Of a stretch of DNA of 64,000 nt, positions 19,648 through 28,723 are shown one piece after another. The notes beneath the pieces were generated by a model that was not told where the DNA came from, did not search any database, and saw only the letters and a list, made by a program, of their open reading frames with translations. Within the stretch, counting starts at the first letter, position 1, and the number at the start of each line of letters is the position of its first letter. The DNA is taken from positions 682,001 through 746,000 of the forward strand of contig NZ_FXWG01000003.1 in NCBI RefSeq assembly GCF_900177715.1, in the 5' to 3' direction. The DNA comes from Altererythrobacter xiamenensis. Lineage in GTDB: Bacteria; Pseudomonadota; Alphaproteobacteria; Sphingomonadales; Sphingomonadaceae. A program made the position numbers and the translations under genes.

Positions 19648-20664
19648 ATGGCAGGCCACGAAGCGCATTCGAGAAAACCGATCGACGGCAAACCCAAGGT
19701 AATCGTCACGCGCCATCTCATGCCATCGGTCGAGCTACGCATGTGCGAGCTCTTCGACACGACCCTCAACACCGATGATGCGCCGATGTCTCGCGAAGAA
19801 TTGATCGCGGCGATGCAGTCTGCCGACGTGCTGGTCCCGACCGTTACCGACACGATCGATGCCGATATGATCGAGGCGGCCGGAGACAAGCTCAAGCTGA
19901 TCGCAAGCTTTGGAGCGGGCACCGAACATATCGATCTCACCGCCGCCGCTCGGCGCAAGATCATGGTCACCAACACCCCCGGTGTTTTTACCGATGACAC
20001 CGCCGACATCGCGATGGAGATGGTGATCGGCGTCCCGCGCCGTGTTCGCGAAGGCGTGGCGTTGGTGCGTCGCGGAGAATGGACCGGATGGGCACCCTCT
20101 GGCCTGCTGGGGCGCAAGCTGGGTGGCAAGGTCCTCGGCATCATCGGGATGGGCCGGATCGGACAAGCCGTTGCACACCGTGCGAAGGCCTTCGGGCTGG
20201 AGATCATTTATCACAATCGCAAGCCCCTGCCAGAAGCGCTCGAGCAGATGTTCGGCGCGCGTCATGTGGACAGCCTGGAAGATTTGCTCGGGCAAGCGGA
20301 CATCGTTTCCCTCCATTGTCCTTTGACCGAACAAACGCGCGGCATGATCGATTCCCGTCGGATCGGGCTGATGAAACGGGGTTCGTGCATCATCAACACC
20401 GCGCGCGGCGAATTGATCGATCAGGAAGCATTGATCGAGGCTCTAGCCAGTGGCCATCTCGTCGGAGCGGGGCTCGACGTCTATCCAGACGAGCCGAACG
20501 TGGACAAGCGCCTGCTCGAACATCCCAACGTCATGACCTTGCCTCATATCGGCAGTGCGACGGCAGAGGGACGCGAAGCTTCGGGCGAGAAGGTCATTGC
20601 CAACATCCGTTTCTGGATGGACGGCCACAGACCACCCGACCAGGTTCTCGAAGGGCTGGTTTAA
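19648..20664 (+). CDS. D-2-hydroxyacid dehydrogenase (glyoxylate/hydroxypyruvate reductase family)
   Basis: NAD(P)-dependent reductase of 2-oxo acids to D-2-hydroxy acids; 338 residues. The Rossmann motif is LGIIGMGRIGQAVA. The family blocks SLHCPLTEQTRGMI, NTARGELIDQEALI and LVGAGLDVYPDEP, followed by LPHIGSAT, carry the catalytic Arg, Glu and His. The N-terminal 15 residues are basic and may be an overlong start. It stands alone between the SH3-like gene and the ammonium transporter. The exact substrate (glyoxylate, hydroxypyruvate or other) cannot be told from sequence. Confidence 0.9.
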   Translation: MAGHEAHSRKPIDGKPKVIVTRHLMPSVELRMCELFDTTLNTDDAPMSREELIAAMQSADVLVPTVTDTIDADMIEAAGDKLKLIASFGAGTEHIDLTAAARRKIMVTNTPGVFTDDTADIAMEMVIGVPRRVREGVALVRRGEWTGWAPSGLLGRKLGGKVLGIIGMGRIGQAVAHRAKAFGLEIIYHNRKPLPEALEQMFGARHVDSLEDLLGQADIVSLHCPLTEQTRGMIDSRRIGLMKRGSCIINTARGELIDQEALIEALASGHLVGAGLDVYPDEPNVDKRLLEHPNVMTLPHIGSATAEGREASGEKVIANIRFWMDGHRPPDQVLEGLV

Positions 20665-20767
20665 GCCTCGGAGACGAATTTCCGCACGATCCTTGCGCGG
20701 ACACTTGTGCCAGCCTCAGATTCTGTCCAATGGCCTTCAACCATTATAACGGGGTGGGGGAAGACAC

Positions 20768-22072
20768 GTGCTTGCAAGATGGATCGCCGGGTTTGGCGCG
20801 CTGTTGACGATCGCGACTGCGGCTAGCGCACAAGACACAGTGCAGGTGGCGGTAAGCGACAGCGGCGATACCGCCTGGATCCTCACTTCCTCGGCGCTCG
20901 TCCTGATGATGACGCTCCCTGGCCTGGCGCTGTTTTACGGCGGGCTGGTCCGCACGAAGAACGTGCTGTCCGTCGTGCTGCAATGCGGAGCCATCGCTGC
21001 GGTCGCCTCGGTACTCTGGATCGTGGTCGGCTACACGCTCGCCTTCGGCGGGTTGACCAATGGATGGCTCGGTGCAGGCAATGCATGGATGATGATCGAG
21101 ATGGGCGCGCTGCGCGAAGGCACGACCATGCCGGAAAGCACTTTCGGCCTGTTTCAGATGACCTTCGCCGTGATTACCCCCGCCCTGATGGTCGGCGCCT
21201 GGGTGGAGCGGGCACGGTTCGGCTGGGTAATCGGCTTTTGCGCGCTGTGGGGCCTTATCGTTTACGCACCTGTCGCGCATTGGATCTGGGGCGGCGGCTG
21301 GATGGCGCAACAATTCGGCGTGCTCGATTTCGCTGGCGGCATCGTGGTCCATACGACTGCGGGTGTCTCGGCACTGGTCATCGCCCTGCTGCTCGGCCGC
21401 AGGGAAGGTTTCCCCGAAAAACCGCTGCTGCCGCATGCGCCAACGCTCACCATGATGGGTGCGGCGATGCTGTGGGTCGGCTGGTTCGGCTTCAACGGCG
21501 GCTCTGCTTTCGCCGCGACCGACGATGCTTCGACCGCGATAATCAACACCCATGTCGCAGCAAGTGCGGCAGCGCTGACCTGGCTGCTGGTCGAGAAGTT
21601 CATGATCGGGAAGCCGACAGGTATCGGCTGGGCAACAGGCGCAATTGCCGGCCTTGCCACCGTCACTCCTGCGGCAGGCTTTATCTCCCCCGGCGCGGCA
21701 ATTCTCTTCGGCATTCTGGCCGGTGTGATCTGCTACGGCGCGATCCAGCTCGTGAAGCACCGCATGAATATCGACGACTCGCTCGATGTCTTCGCGGTCC
21801 ACGGCGTCGGAGGAATCCTCGGCACCTTGCTGCTCGGCATCTTCCTCGCGCCGGAGTTTGGCGGCACCGGTTACGCCGAGGGCATGGGAATGGGCAGCCA
21901 GCTTGGCGGCCAGGCGATCTCGGTCGTCATCGTCGCGATCTGGAGCGCGATTGCGAGCGCGATCATCGCGCTGATGGTAAGCCTCGTGTTTCCGATGCGT
22001 GTTTCGAGCGATGCGGAACGCGAAGGCCTCGACATCACCAGCCACGGCGAACGCGGCTGGGAGTTCGATTGA
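20768..22072 (+). CDS. amtB: ammonium transporter
   Basis: Amt/MEP/Rh family channel for ammonium; 434 residues from a GTG start at 20768 preceded by a strong ribosome site (gggggaag). It has an N-terminal signal-like helix (ending ASAQDTVQV) and about eleven membrane helices. Diagnostic stretches are PGLALFYGGLVRTKNVLSV, DFAGGIVVHTTAGVSALV (with one of the pore His) and FAVHGVGGILGTLLLG. The C-terminus ends HGERGWEF-Asp, a typical cytoplasmic tail. No glnK gene is adjacent, which is less usual since amtB often follows glnK. Confidence 0.96.
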   Translation: MLARWIAGFGALLTIATAASAQDTVQVAVSDSGDTAWILTSSALVLMMTLPGLALFYGGLVRTKNVLSVVLQCGAIAAVASVLWIVVGYTLAFGGLTNGWLGAGNAWMMIEMGALREGTTMPESTFGLFQMTFAVITPALMVGAWVERARFGWVIGFCALWGLIVYAPVAHWIWGGGWMAQQFGVLDFAGGIVVHTTAGVSALVIALLLGRREGFPEKPLLPHAPTLTMMGAAMLWVGWFGFNGGSAFAATDDASTAIINTHVAASAAALTWLLVEKFMIGKPTGIGWATGAIAGLATVTPAAGFISPGAAILFGILAGVICYGAIQLVKHRMNIDDSLDVFAVHGVGGILGTLLLGIFLAPEFGGTGYAEGMGMGSQLGGQAISVVIVAIWSAIASAIIALMVSLVFPMRVSSDAEREGLDITSHGERGWEFD

Positions 22073-22102
22073 GCCCGGCCCGCGTTCGCACGTTGCGGGT
22101 GA

Positions 22103-23506
22103 TCAGTCGCCGGTCAGGATACGCTCGACCAGTTCCTTCACCGTCGGGGTGAAATTGTTCGAGTAGAACGGGTCCTGCTTGAAGCGGTATGCGGCATGAC
22201 CGGCGAAAGCGAGGTTGTCATCCGGATCACCGCCATGGGCGATGTCCTGCAGTGTCTTCTGGATGCAGAAGCTGCGCGGATCGGCGAGGCGACCGGTGGT
22301 GTGGTCGTCATGATCCTTCCAGCTTGAGAACTGGCAGTGCGACAGGCAGCCCATGCAACCCTGCTGGTCCGCGCGGATCTGCTCGGCGCTTTCGGGCGTG
22401 GTGAATACGACCGTATTGTCAGGCGTCTTGAGCGCTTCGGTGAAGCCTTCCTGCATCCACGACTGAGCCTTGCGCTGGTCGCCGGGATGGACCCAGAAAT
22501 ACTTCGCCTTGCCGTGATCGGAGAGTGGGATCGTGCCCTCCTCCTCGTCACGCTTGAAGATCGGGATCTGGCGCTCCGAGCGGTGCATAAGGTCGTAGAG
22601 GAACGGCGTTTTCACAGCTGACGAGTAGAACCCGGTCGGCGAGAACTTGTGCAGCAGCACATCGCCCGGCTCGACCGTCCGCAGCATGTCCTTCCAGACC
22701 TGCGGGATCGGGCTCTCCTTCGTCAGCAGAGGCCGCGTACCGAACTGGAAAGCGATCTTGCCAAGCTCGGGATTGTCGATCCAGTCGTTCCATTCGCGCA
22801 GGAACCAGACACCGCCTGCCATGACGATGGCGGTATCTTCCGAAACGCCCTCGTTGCGCATGGTTTCGCGCAGCGCCTTGACGCGCGGATAGGGATCTTC
22901 GGGCTTGGTCGGATCCTCTGCATTGGAGAGGCCATTGTGACCGCCTGCAAGCCAGGGGTCCTCATAGACCACCGCCGCCATCAGGTCAGGCACCTTCGAA
23001 TAGCTGCGCTTCCACAGCGCGCGGAAAGCGCGCGCCGAGCTGATGATTGGGAGATAGTTGACGTTGTAGCGCGCGGCGATCTCGGCGAGCTTGTAAGGCA
23101 TGCCCGCACCGCAGGTAACGCCTGTGACGAGGCCGGGGCAATTCTCGAGAATGCCTTCGAGAACCTGCTGCGCGCCGCCCATTTCCCACAGCACATTGAT
23201 GTTGATGGCGCCCTGGCCATTGGCAATCTCATGAGCGCGCTTGACCTGTTCGGTCCCGCCTTCGATGCCATAGCGTACGAGCTGCTCGAACCGCTCCTTG
23301 CGGGTTGCCTGCGGATAGACCTGCGGGATCGGATTGCCGTCTTCGTCATAGCTGTCGGCGTTGACCGCACTGACTGTGCCGATGCCGCCTGCAGCGGCCC
23401 ATGCACCCGAACTCATGTGATTGGTCGCCGATACGCCCTTGCCGCCTTCTACTATCGGCCATACCTCACGGCCGCCATAGTTGATCGGCTGAAGTCCCTT
23501 GAACAA
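22103..23506 (-). CDS. nitronate monooxygenase / 2-nitropropane dioxygenase-like flavoprotein
   Basis: A 467-residue TIM-barrel FMN protein of the nitronate monooxygenase superfamily. The barrel carries GVTCGAGMPYKLAEIAARYN (the phosphate/FMN side) and IVMAGGVWFLREW. The protein is about 100 residues longer than common NMO enzymes and its C-terminal part has a Cys-rich stretch, QQGCMGCLSHCQFSSW, that could bind a metal or cluster; this belongs to a distinct subgroup. The reaction is not certain: denitration of nitronates is known for the family, but this subgroup could act on another substrate. Convergent with amtB, starting at ATG 23506. Confidence 0.82.
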   Translation of the reverse strand: MFKGLQPINYGGREVWPIVEGGKGVSATNHMSSGAWAAAGGIGTVSAVNADSYDEDGNPIPQVYPQATRKERFEQLVRYGIEGGTEQVKRAHEIANGQGAININVLWEMGGAQQVLEGILENCPGLVTGVTCGAGMPYKLAEIAARYNVNYLPIISSARAFRALWKRSYSKVPDLMAAVVYEDPWLAGGHNGLSNAEDPTKPEDPYPRVKALRETMRNEGVSEDTAIVMAGGVWFLREWNDWIDNPELGKIAFQFGTRPLLTKESPIPQVWKDMLRTVEPGDVLLHKFSPTGFYSSAVKTPFLYDLMHRSERQIPIFKRDEEEGTIPLSDHGKAKYFWVHPGDQRKAQSWMQEGFTEALKTPDNTVVFTTPESAEQIRADQQGCMGCLSHCQFSSWKDHDDHTTGRLADPRSFCIQKTLQDIAHGGDPDDNLAFAGHAAYRFKQDPFYSNNFTPTVKELVERILTGD

Positions 23507-23591
23507 TGAAAAGCTCCCTTAACTGCCGCGCTCCGGTGGCTGCGGCTGAATATCGGCCCCGCCCTAGCTGACTGATCGCCCGAAGCGTAGG

Positions 23592-23622
23592 AAAAACTGG
23601 CGCACGCTTGTGGACATGCGCC
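23592..23622 (-). terminator. intrinsic terminator of the amidase-PBP1A-prfB run
   Basis: On the minus strand, an 8-bp stem (one G-T wobble) with an 8-base loop, followed by a run of five T. It starts 9 bases after the stop of the lipoprotein-methyltransferase gene and so ends the transcript that includes prfB. Confidence 0.75.
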
Positions 23623-23630
23623 CGGAGGTA

Positions 23631-24344
23631 TCACCCCTGAAGGGCGCAGGCTTCGATTTGTTCCGGCTCCGGTCTTTCATCCGCGCGTTCGAACCGCGCG
23701 AAATAGCCGCGGATGTCCGGTTTCTCGACGAACTCGACCAGTCGGTAGCCGACGGCCTTGAACTCGCAAGTTAGCAGAAGCGGCGGAATTCCATGCTGAT
23801 CGGTGGGCCGATCCGTGTCGACAACGATTACCTGTCCACCCTGCGTCAGCGCGGGCCAGAGATGCCAGAGGAACGAATAGGGTTCGGCCACTTCGTGATA
23901 CATGTGAACGAGGAAAATCCGGTCGAAACTGTCGACCGGCAATTGCGGATCGGCCGGCTTGCCGAGCTTGATCGAGACATTATCGAACCGCTCGCGTTCG
24001 ATCCTCTCGCCAAGCCGCCCCAGCGCATCCCGGTCGATATCCTGAGCAAGGACGCGACCGCCCTCGCCCACCCGCTCCGCCAGGCGAACGGTATAATAGC
24101 CTTCGCCCGCCCCGATATCGGCAACGGTCATGCCGGCACTGATATCGGCGAGGTCCATTACCTTTTGCGCTTCGCCACGGCTGTCGCGCACATCCTCGGT
24201 CTGGAACTGGTTCGCGGTTATTTCGGATACCGGACGGTCCGGCATTGGAAACCGCGATGCGCTGTCGGAACGGACGATGTCCGGCACGGACGGCTCACAG
24301 GCGCTCAGCGCGAACAGGACAGCAAGGATTGCCGCCGCCCTCAC
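23631..24344 (-). CDS. lipoprotein with a class I SAM-methyltransferase fold
   Basis: A 237-residue protein with a lipoprotein signal (MRAAAILAVLFALSAC, Cys16) and then a Rossmann methyltransferase domain: motif I VADIGAGEGYYTVRLAERVG, an acidic residue in LAQDID, and motif IV RIFLVHMYHEV. SAM is not known in the periplasm, so either the signal is not used as such, the protein faces inward, or the domain has another role. The start is GTG (24344), overlapping the prfB stop by one base (TAGTG), so translation is probably coupled to prfB. An intrinsic terminator follows. Confidence 0.8.
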   Translation of the reverse strand: MRAAAILAVLFALSACEPSVPDIVRSDSASRFPMPDRPVSEITANQFQTEDVRDSRGEAQKVMDLADISAGMTVADIGAGEGYYTVRLAERVGEGGRVLAQDIDRDALGRLGERIERERFDNVSIKLGKPADPQLPVDSFDRIFLVHMYHEVAEPYSFLWHLWPALTQGGQVIVVDTDRPTDQHGIPPLLLTCEFKAVGYRLVEFVEKPDIRGYFARFERADERPEPEQIEACALQG

Positions 24345-25471
24345 TATTCGACGTCCTCCACCTCGACCTTCTCGCCGGTCACGCGCTGGGCGAGCGAAGC
24401 CGCGATAAACTCGTCAAGTGCGCCGTCGAGCACATTGTCAGGTGAGGTCGAGGTCACGCCCGTGCGGAGGTCCTTCACCATCTGATAGGGCTGGAGAACA
24501 TAGCTGCGGATCTGGTGGCCCCAGCCAATATCGCTCTTTTCCTGGTACTCACCCGAGGCTGCTGCCTCGCGCTCTGCCATCTCGCGCTCGAACAGTCGCG
24601 CCTTCAGCATGTTCATGGCGGTGGCGCGGTTCTTGTGCTGGCTGCGGTCGTTCTGGCTCGCAACGACGATGCCGGTCGGCTGGTGGGTAATGCGCACAGC
24701 ACTGTCGGTCGTGTTGACGTGCTGACCGCCTGCGCCGCTAGCGCGGTAGGTATCGATCTTGAGGTCGCTCTCGTTGATCTCGATCTCGATGTTGTCATCG
24801 ATTACGGGATAGACCCAGACCGAGCTGAAACTGGTGTGTCGCCGCGCAGAGCTGTCATAGGGGCTTATGCGGACGAGGCGGTGAACACCGCTTTCGGTCT
24901 TGGCATAGCCGTAGGCGTTCTCGCCCTTGACCAGCAGCGTAGCCGACTTGATCCCCGCCTGATCGCCGGCCTGGTATTCGACCGTCTCGACCTTGAAGCC
25001 TTTCCGCTCGGCCCAGCGGCCATACATCCGGAAAAGCATTTCGGCCCAGTCCTGGCTTTCGGTCCCGCCTGCGCCTGCGTGGATCTCGATATAGGTGTCA
25101 TTGCCGTCGGCCTCACCGGAAAGCAGCGCCTGAACCTTGTCGGCATCGGCACGTTCGGCCAATCTTTCGAGGCTCTTGAGGCCATCCTCGACAACGCTTT
25201 CCTCGCCTTCAGCCTCGCCCATCTCCACGAACTCGATCGCATCGCCCATTTCGGCGGAAATCTCGTTCACGGTGTTGATCGCGCTTTCGAGCTGTTTCTG
25301 TTCACGGCTGACCGCCTGTGCCTCCTTGGGATTGTCCCAAAGAGTTGGATCCTGCACGCGCGCATTCAACTCGTCGAGGCGGCGCAGCGCCACTTCCCAG
25401 TCAAGCGACTGGCGCACCAGCGCAAGTGCGGCTTCGATACGATCAATCTGGGCCTGCCCTTCGGCACGCAT
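24344..25471 (-). CDS. prfB: peptide chain release factor 2
   Basis: Reads UGA and UAA stop codons on the ribosome and triggers peptide release; 375 residues. The GGQ motif is in SGAGGQHVNTTDSAV, and the codon-recognition region is HRLVRISPYDSSARRHTSFS, where SPY replaces the SPF tripeptide of enterobacterial RF2. The frame is open from the ATG at 25471 (ribosome site aaggat), and I saw no in-frame UGA, so the programmed frameshift of E. coli prfB is absent. Confidence 0.98.
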   Translation of the reverse strand: MRAEGQAQIDRIEAALALVRQSLDWEVALRRLDELNARVQDPTLWDNPKEAQAVSREQKQLESAINTVNEISAEMGDAIEFVEMGEAEGEESVVEDGLKSLERLAERADADKVQALLSGEADGNDTYIEIHAGAGGTESQDWAEMLFRMYGRWAERKGFKVETVEYQAGDQAGIKSATLLVKGENAYGYAKTESGVHRLVRISPYDSSARRHTSFSSVWVYPVIDDNIEIEINESDLKIDTYRASGAGGQHVNTTDSAVRITHQPTGIVVASQNDRSQHKNRATAMNMLKARLFEREMAEREAAASGEYQEKSDIGWGHQIRSYVLQPYQMVKDLRTGVTSTSPDNVLDGALDEFIAASLAQRVTGEKVEVEDVE

Positions 25472-25493
25472 AAATTATCCTTCAGTCAATTTC

Positions 25494-25514
25494 GCTGCCC
25501 GCTTAGCGGACAGC
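25494..25514 (-). other. hairpin upstream of prfB
   Basis: On the minus strand an 8-bp stem (one G-U wobble) with a 5-base loop, about 12 bases before the prfB ribosome site, in the 85-base gap after the peroxiredoxin gene. No T-run follows, so it is not a simple terminator. It could protect the mRNA end, be processed, or be chance. Confidence 0.4.
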
Positions 25515-25556
25515 ATGCGATTGTAAAGAAACGAGGGCGATCGTCCCGCGGATAGC

Positions 25557-26102
25557 TCAGTCGGCCAGCGCCTTTACCGCCGCCAGCGTCTTGGAGACAT
25601 GATCGCGATAATCCATGTCCGAATGGACCATCACGATCCGGCCATCTTGCGCGATGACATAGCTTGTTCGGCTGGTGACCCCGGTGTCCTTGCCGTCACG
25701 AACAAGCGCCACGTCATAAGCCTCGATGAGCTTGGGATTGGCGACGCCCACTGCGAAGGCATCGCGGCATTCTTCGCGGCTGAACCGCTTGAGCGTTTCG
25801 ATGTCGTCATTCGACATGCCGACAACGCTTGCCCCCGCCTTGCGAAACTCGGGCATTGCCTCGGCAAAGGCGTTTGCCTCCAGCGTGCACCCCTTGGTGA
25901 AAGCCTTGGGATAGAAATAGAGCACGACCGGCCCCTTCGCGAGCGCGGTACGCAGGTTGAAGCCGAAGCTTTGCCCGGCGAGCGCCGCCTGCGTCGAAAA
26001 GACAGGTGCCTTGGCTCCTTTGGGCAGCTCGGCCCAAGCGGGTGCGGCAAACATCGAGGATGCTGCCAGTGCCAGCGCGATACTCTTGAATGTCCTGCTC
26101 AT
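25557..26102 (-). CDS. exported peroxiredoxin (AhpC/TSA, Bcp-like)
   Basis: Thiol peroxidase of 181 residues with a signal peptide (MSRTFKSIALALAASSMFAAPAWA, cleavage after Ala24), so it acts in the periplasm. The peroxidatic Cys72 is in FTKGCTLEANAF. The Bcp-type resolving Cys, normally five residues later, is Ala77 here; the only other cysteine is Cys112. This suggests either a 1-Cys mechanism or an unusual resolving position. The ATG at 26102 follows a ribosome site (AGAGAGG). Same strand as PBP1A and prfB; 32 bases from PBP1A. Confidence 0.88.
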   Translation of the reverse strand: MSRTFKSIALALAASSMFAAPAWAELPKGAKAPVFSTQAALAGQSFGFNLRTALAKGPVVLYFYPKAFTKGCTLEANAFAEAMPEFRKAGASVVGMSNDDIETLKRFSREECRDAFAVGVANPKLIEAYDVALVRDGKDTGVTSRTSYVIAQDGRIVMVHSDMDYRDHVSKTLAAVKALAD

Positions 26103-26134
26103 ATCAACCTCTCTTTCGCACGGGATTGCGCGCG

Positions 26135-28651
26135 TCAGTAAATGCCGCCCTGATCTTCGACGAAATCGGCGGGTTCGCCATCGCCATCGGTCACGACGAC
26201 CTGCTGCTCGCCTGCGCCCTGCCTGCCGGACCGAATGAGAGCGAGGATTTCTTCTCGCTTTGCCGCAATCGCATCCTGACGCGTGGCGCGCGGTGGCTCG
26301 GTATCGGGTTTGAATGCCTCCCATATGATCGAGGCCCGGGGATCATCGCTCGGCGTTCCGTCAAACACGCGCTTGCCGGAGAGGCGATCGATCCGGACCA
26401 TCCGCACGCCCGGAGGCGCGACGGCGGGCTCATCAGCCCACTTATCCTTGGTCGCCTGGACGAACTCCTTAAAAATCGGCGCGGCGGTATTGCCGCCCTG
26501 CACCCATCCGCCGAGATTGCGCGGCTGATCGTGCCCGACATAGACACCGGCGACAATCTCGGGAGAGCCACCCACGAACCATGCGTTGGTCGGACCCGAA
26601 GTCGTACCGGTCTTGCCGAACAGCGGCAATTCCAGATCGCGCAGACGGGTTGCGGTTCCGCGGGTTACCACGCCTTCGAGCATATGGACGACCTGATAGG
26701 CCGTACGGGGGTCGAGCACCTGTTTGCCCATCGGGCCGAAGCGCGGCATCGGCTGGCCGTCCCATTGCGGCATGTTGCAGCCGTCGCATTTACGCTTGTC
26801 GGCGCGCCAGATGACCTTGCCCCGGCGATCCTGCACATAATCGATGACGGTCGGTTGATGCAGCCGGCCGTGGTTGGCTAGCGCAGCATAGGCATTCACC
26901 ATTTTCTCTACCGTTGTATCGCCTGCGCCCAGCGCAAAGGCGGGATAGGGCTGGTATGATCCGATGCCGACCTTCTCGAAGGTTTCGATTACGGCGGGCA
27001 TTCCGGCGTCCATCGCGACGTGAACGGTCATGAGGTTGCGAGACTGTTCGAGACCCCAGCGCATGGTGTGCGTGCCGCCTCCCCCGCCGCCAAAGTTGCG
27101 GAAGCATTTTTCGCCCAGGTTCGCACCTTGGTAATAGCAGAATGTCTGGTCGGGAACTTCGCTGGCCGGGGTCATGCCATTGTCGAGACCCGTTGCGTAA
27201 ACGAAGGGCTTGATGGTCGACCCGGGCTGCCGCTGCGCCTGCGTGGCGCGATTGAAATCGCTCAGCCGATGATCGAAACCGCCCTGCATCGCAAGGATGC
27301 GACCGGTTTGCACGGACTCGGCAAGGAAGCCTCCCGAGACCTCGGGGATGGTCCGCACGCGGTAACCCGAACCACTTGGAGATACGGCAATGACATCGCC
27401 TACCTTGAGCGCATCGGGAAGGCCGCTGAGCGGTGCCTCGTCACCGTTGGAAAAACCGATCGTCGCGCTTGAGCCGGAACGCTGCGTCACGACGCCAACG
27501 CGCCAATCCTTGTAGCGCACACCAAGATAGGAGCTGGCAAGCTGGCTCGCCCAGTTCCCCTCGCTGACGTCGATCGTGGCGATCGGGCCGGTCCAGCCCC
27601 TGTTGCCGTGATAGCGGAGCAGGCCGGCGCGCAAGGCTTCGCGTCCCGCTTCCTGCAGTTCGGTGTCGAGCGAAGTGCGAACCCACAGACCGCCGGCGTA
27701 GACGCTATTGGGGCTTTCTTCCGCGGTTTCGCCGAACTGGTCGATCAATTGGCGGCGCACTTCTTCGAGAAAGTAGCCGGCATCGGCCGAGCGTTCCTGC
27801 CGCTGGGTGACGAGACCAAGCGGCTTTGCCTGCGCAGCGCGCATCTGCTGTTCGTTGATGAAGCCATTGTCTTCCATCTGGCGCAGCGCAAAATTGCGGC
27901 GCTCGATCGCCAGCGCCTCGTTCGCCTTGCGGCCGTAACGCTCTGGCGCCTTGGGCAGGATGGAGAGGAACGCCATCTCATGCAGGTCGAGATCGGCGAC
28001 GTCCTTGTCGAAATAGGCACGCGCAGCTGCCTGGACACCGAAGCTGCGGCGACCCAGTGGGATTTCGTTGAGATAGAGTTCGAGGATTTCCTGCTTGTCG
28101 AGCACACCCTCGATACGCCGTGCGAGGATCATTTCCTTGAGCTTGCGCGTGACCGAATACTCGTCGCCCAACAGGAGGTTCTTTGCCACCTGTTGGGTGA
28201 TCGTCGAGCCACCAACTGCGCGCTCGCCGGAACCGAACTTGCTGACATAGTCGACCACGGCATTTGCGGTGCCGGTCAGATCGACCCCGCCATGGCTGAA
28301 GAACGTCTCATCCTCGACCGCGAGGAAGGCTTCGATCAATTGCTCGGGAAAATCACGATATTGCAGCTGCACGCGCCGTTCGCGAGCGTAGGAATGGACG
28401 ATTTCGCCATCGATCCCGCGCACGACGGACGGAAGCGGTGTCTCGTATTCGAGCAGCGATTCAGCATCCGGCAAGCCTCGCGCAAGCAGCGCCCACGCAA
28501 TGATCCAGACGAGCAGCGACACACCCACCAGCGCTGCGCCCCAGCGGAACAGGCGGCGCTCGCGCCAATTGTCGCGGAACCACGCGAGGGCCCGGGAGCT
28601 GTCACGCTTCACGCGATAGCGCACATATTCGATTGTCGATTGGTCTTCCAT
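26135..28651 (-). CDS. mrcA: penicillin-binding protein 1A (bifunctional glycosyltransferase/transpeptidase)
   Basis: Peptidoglycan polymerase and cross-linker of 838 residues, anchored by one N-terminal membrane helix (about 38-58). The glycosyltransferase domain has the catalytic Glu in AVEDETFFSHGGVD and GGSTITQQVAKNLLL. The transpeptidase domain has the SxxK serine in QPGSTIKPF, SRN in EQSRNLMTV, and KTGTT. All catalytic motifs are intact. The C-terminal tail is polar (about 60 residues). It follows the amidase gene on the same strand by 72 bases, a functional pairing of wall synthesis and hydrolysis. Confidence 0.97.
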   Translation of the reverse strand: MEDQSTIEYVRYRVKRDSSRALAWFRDNWRERRLFRWGAALVGVSLLVWIIAWALLARGLPDAESLLEYETPLPSVVRGIDGEIVHSYARERRVQLQYRDFPEQLIEAFLAVEDETFFSHGGVDLTGTANAVVDYVSKFGSGERAVGGSTITQQVAKNLLLGDEYSVTRKLKEMILARRIEGVLDKQEILELYLNEIPLGRRSFGVQAAARAYFDKDVADLDLHEMAFLSILPKAPERYGRKANEALAIERRNFALRQMEDNGFINEQQMRAAQAKPLGLVTQRQERSADAGYFLEEVRRQLIDQFGETAEESPNSVYAGGLWVRTSLDTELQEAGREALRAGLLRYHGNRGWTGPIATIDVSEGNWASQLASSYLGVRYKDWRVGVVTQRSGSSATIGFSNGDEAPLSGLPDALKVGDVIAVSPSGSGYRVRTIPEVSGGFLAESVQTGRILAMQGGFDHRLSDFNRATQAQRQPGSTIKPFVYATGLDNGMTPASEVPDQTFCYYQGANLGEKCFRNFGGGGGGTHTMRWGLEQSRNLMTVHVAMDAGMPAVIETFEKVGIGSYQPYPAFALGAGDTTVEKMVNAYAALANHGRLHQPTVIDYVQDRRGKVIWRADKRKCDGCNMPQWDGQPMPRFGPMGKQVLDPRTAYQVVHMLEGVVTRGTATRLRDLELPLFGKTGTTSGPTNAWFVGGSPEIVAGVYVGHDQPRNLGGWVQGGNTAAPIFKEFVQATKDKWADEPAVAPPGVRMVRIDRLSGKRVFDGTPSDDPRASIIWEAFKPDTEPPRATRQDAIAAKREEILALIRSGRQGAGEQQVVVTDGDGEPADFVEDQGGIY

Positions 28652-28723
28652 GATCTGGGTGGGGCCTTAGCACGGGGATTTGTCGCTACGCTAGCGCGAT
28701 TGCGCTGAACGGTTTCCGAACGA

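Noticed and set aside
20744-22045. A 433-codon minus-strand open frame opposite amtB.
   Set aside because: Antisense shadow of a clear ammonium transporter; low-complexity, His/Arg/Asp-rich.
22080-22102. A CCCGC/GCGGG inverted repeat between amtB and the flavoprotein gene.
   Set aside because: Short stem and no T-run on either strand; may be chance in GC-rich DNA.
24344-25471. A possible programmed frameshift in prfB.
   Set aside because: The reading frame is open from the ATG to the stop with no in-frame TGA near codon 25.
25545-25575. A string reading like a tRNA D-arm (gcggatagctcagtcggccagcg).
   Set aside because: It is the end of the peroxiredoxin gene on the other strand, and no acceptor stem, anticodon arm or T-arm fits around it.
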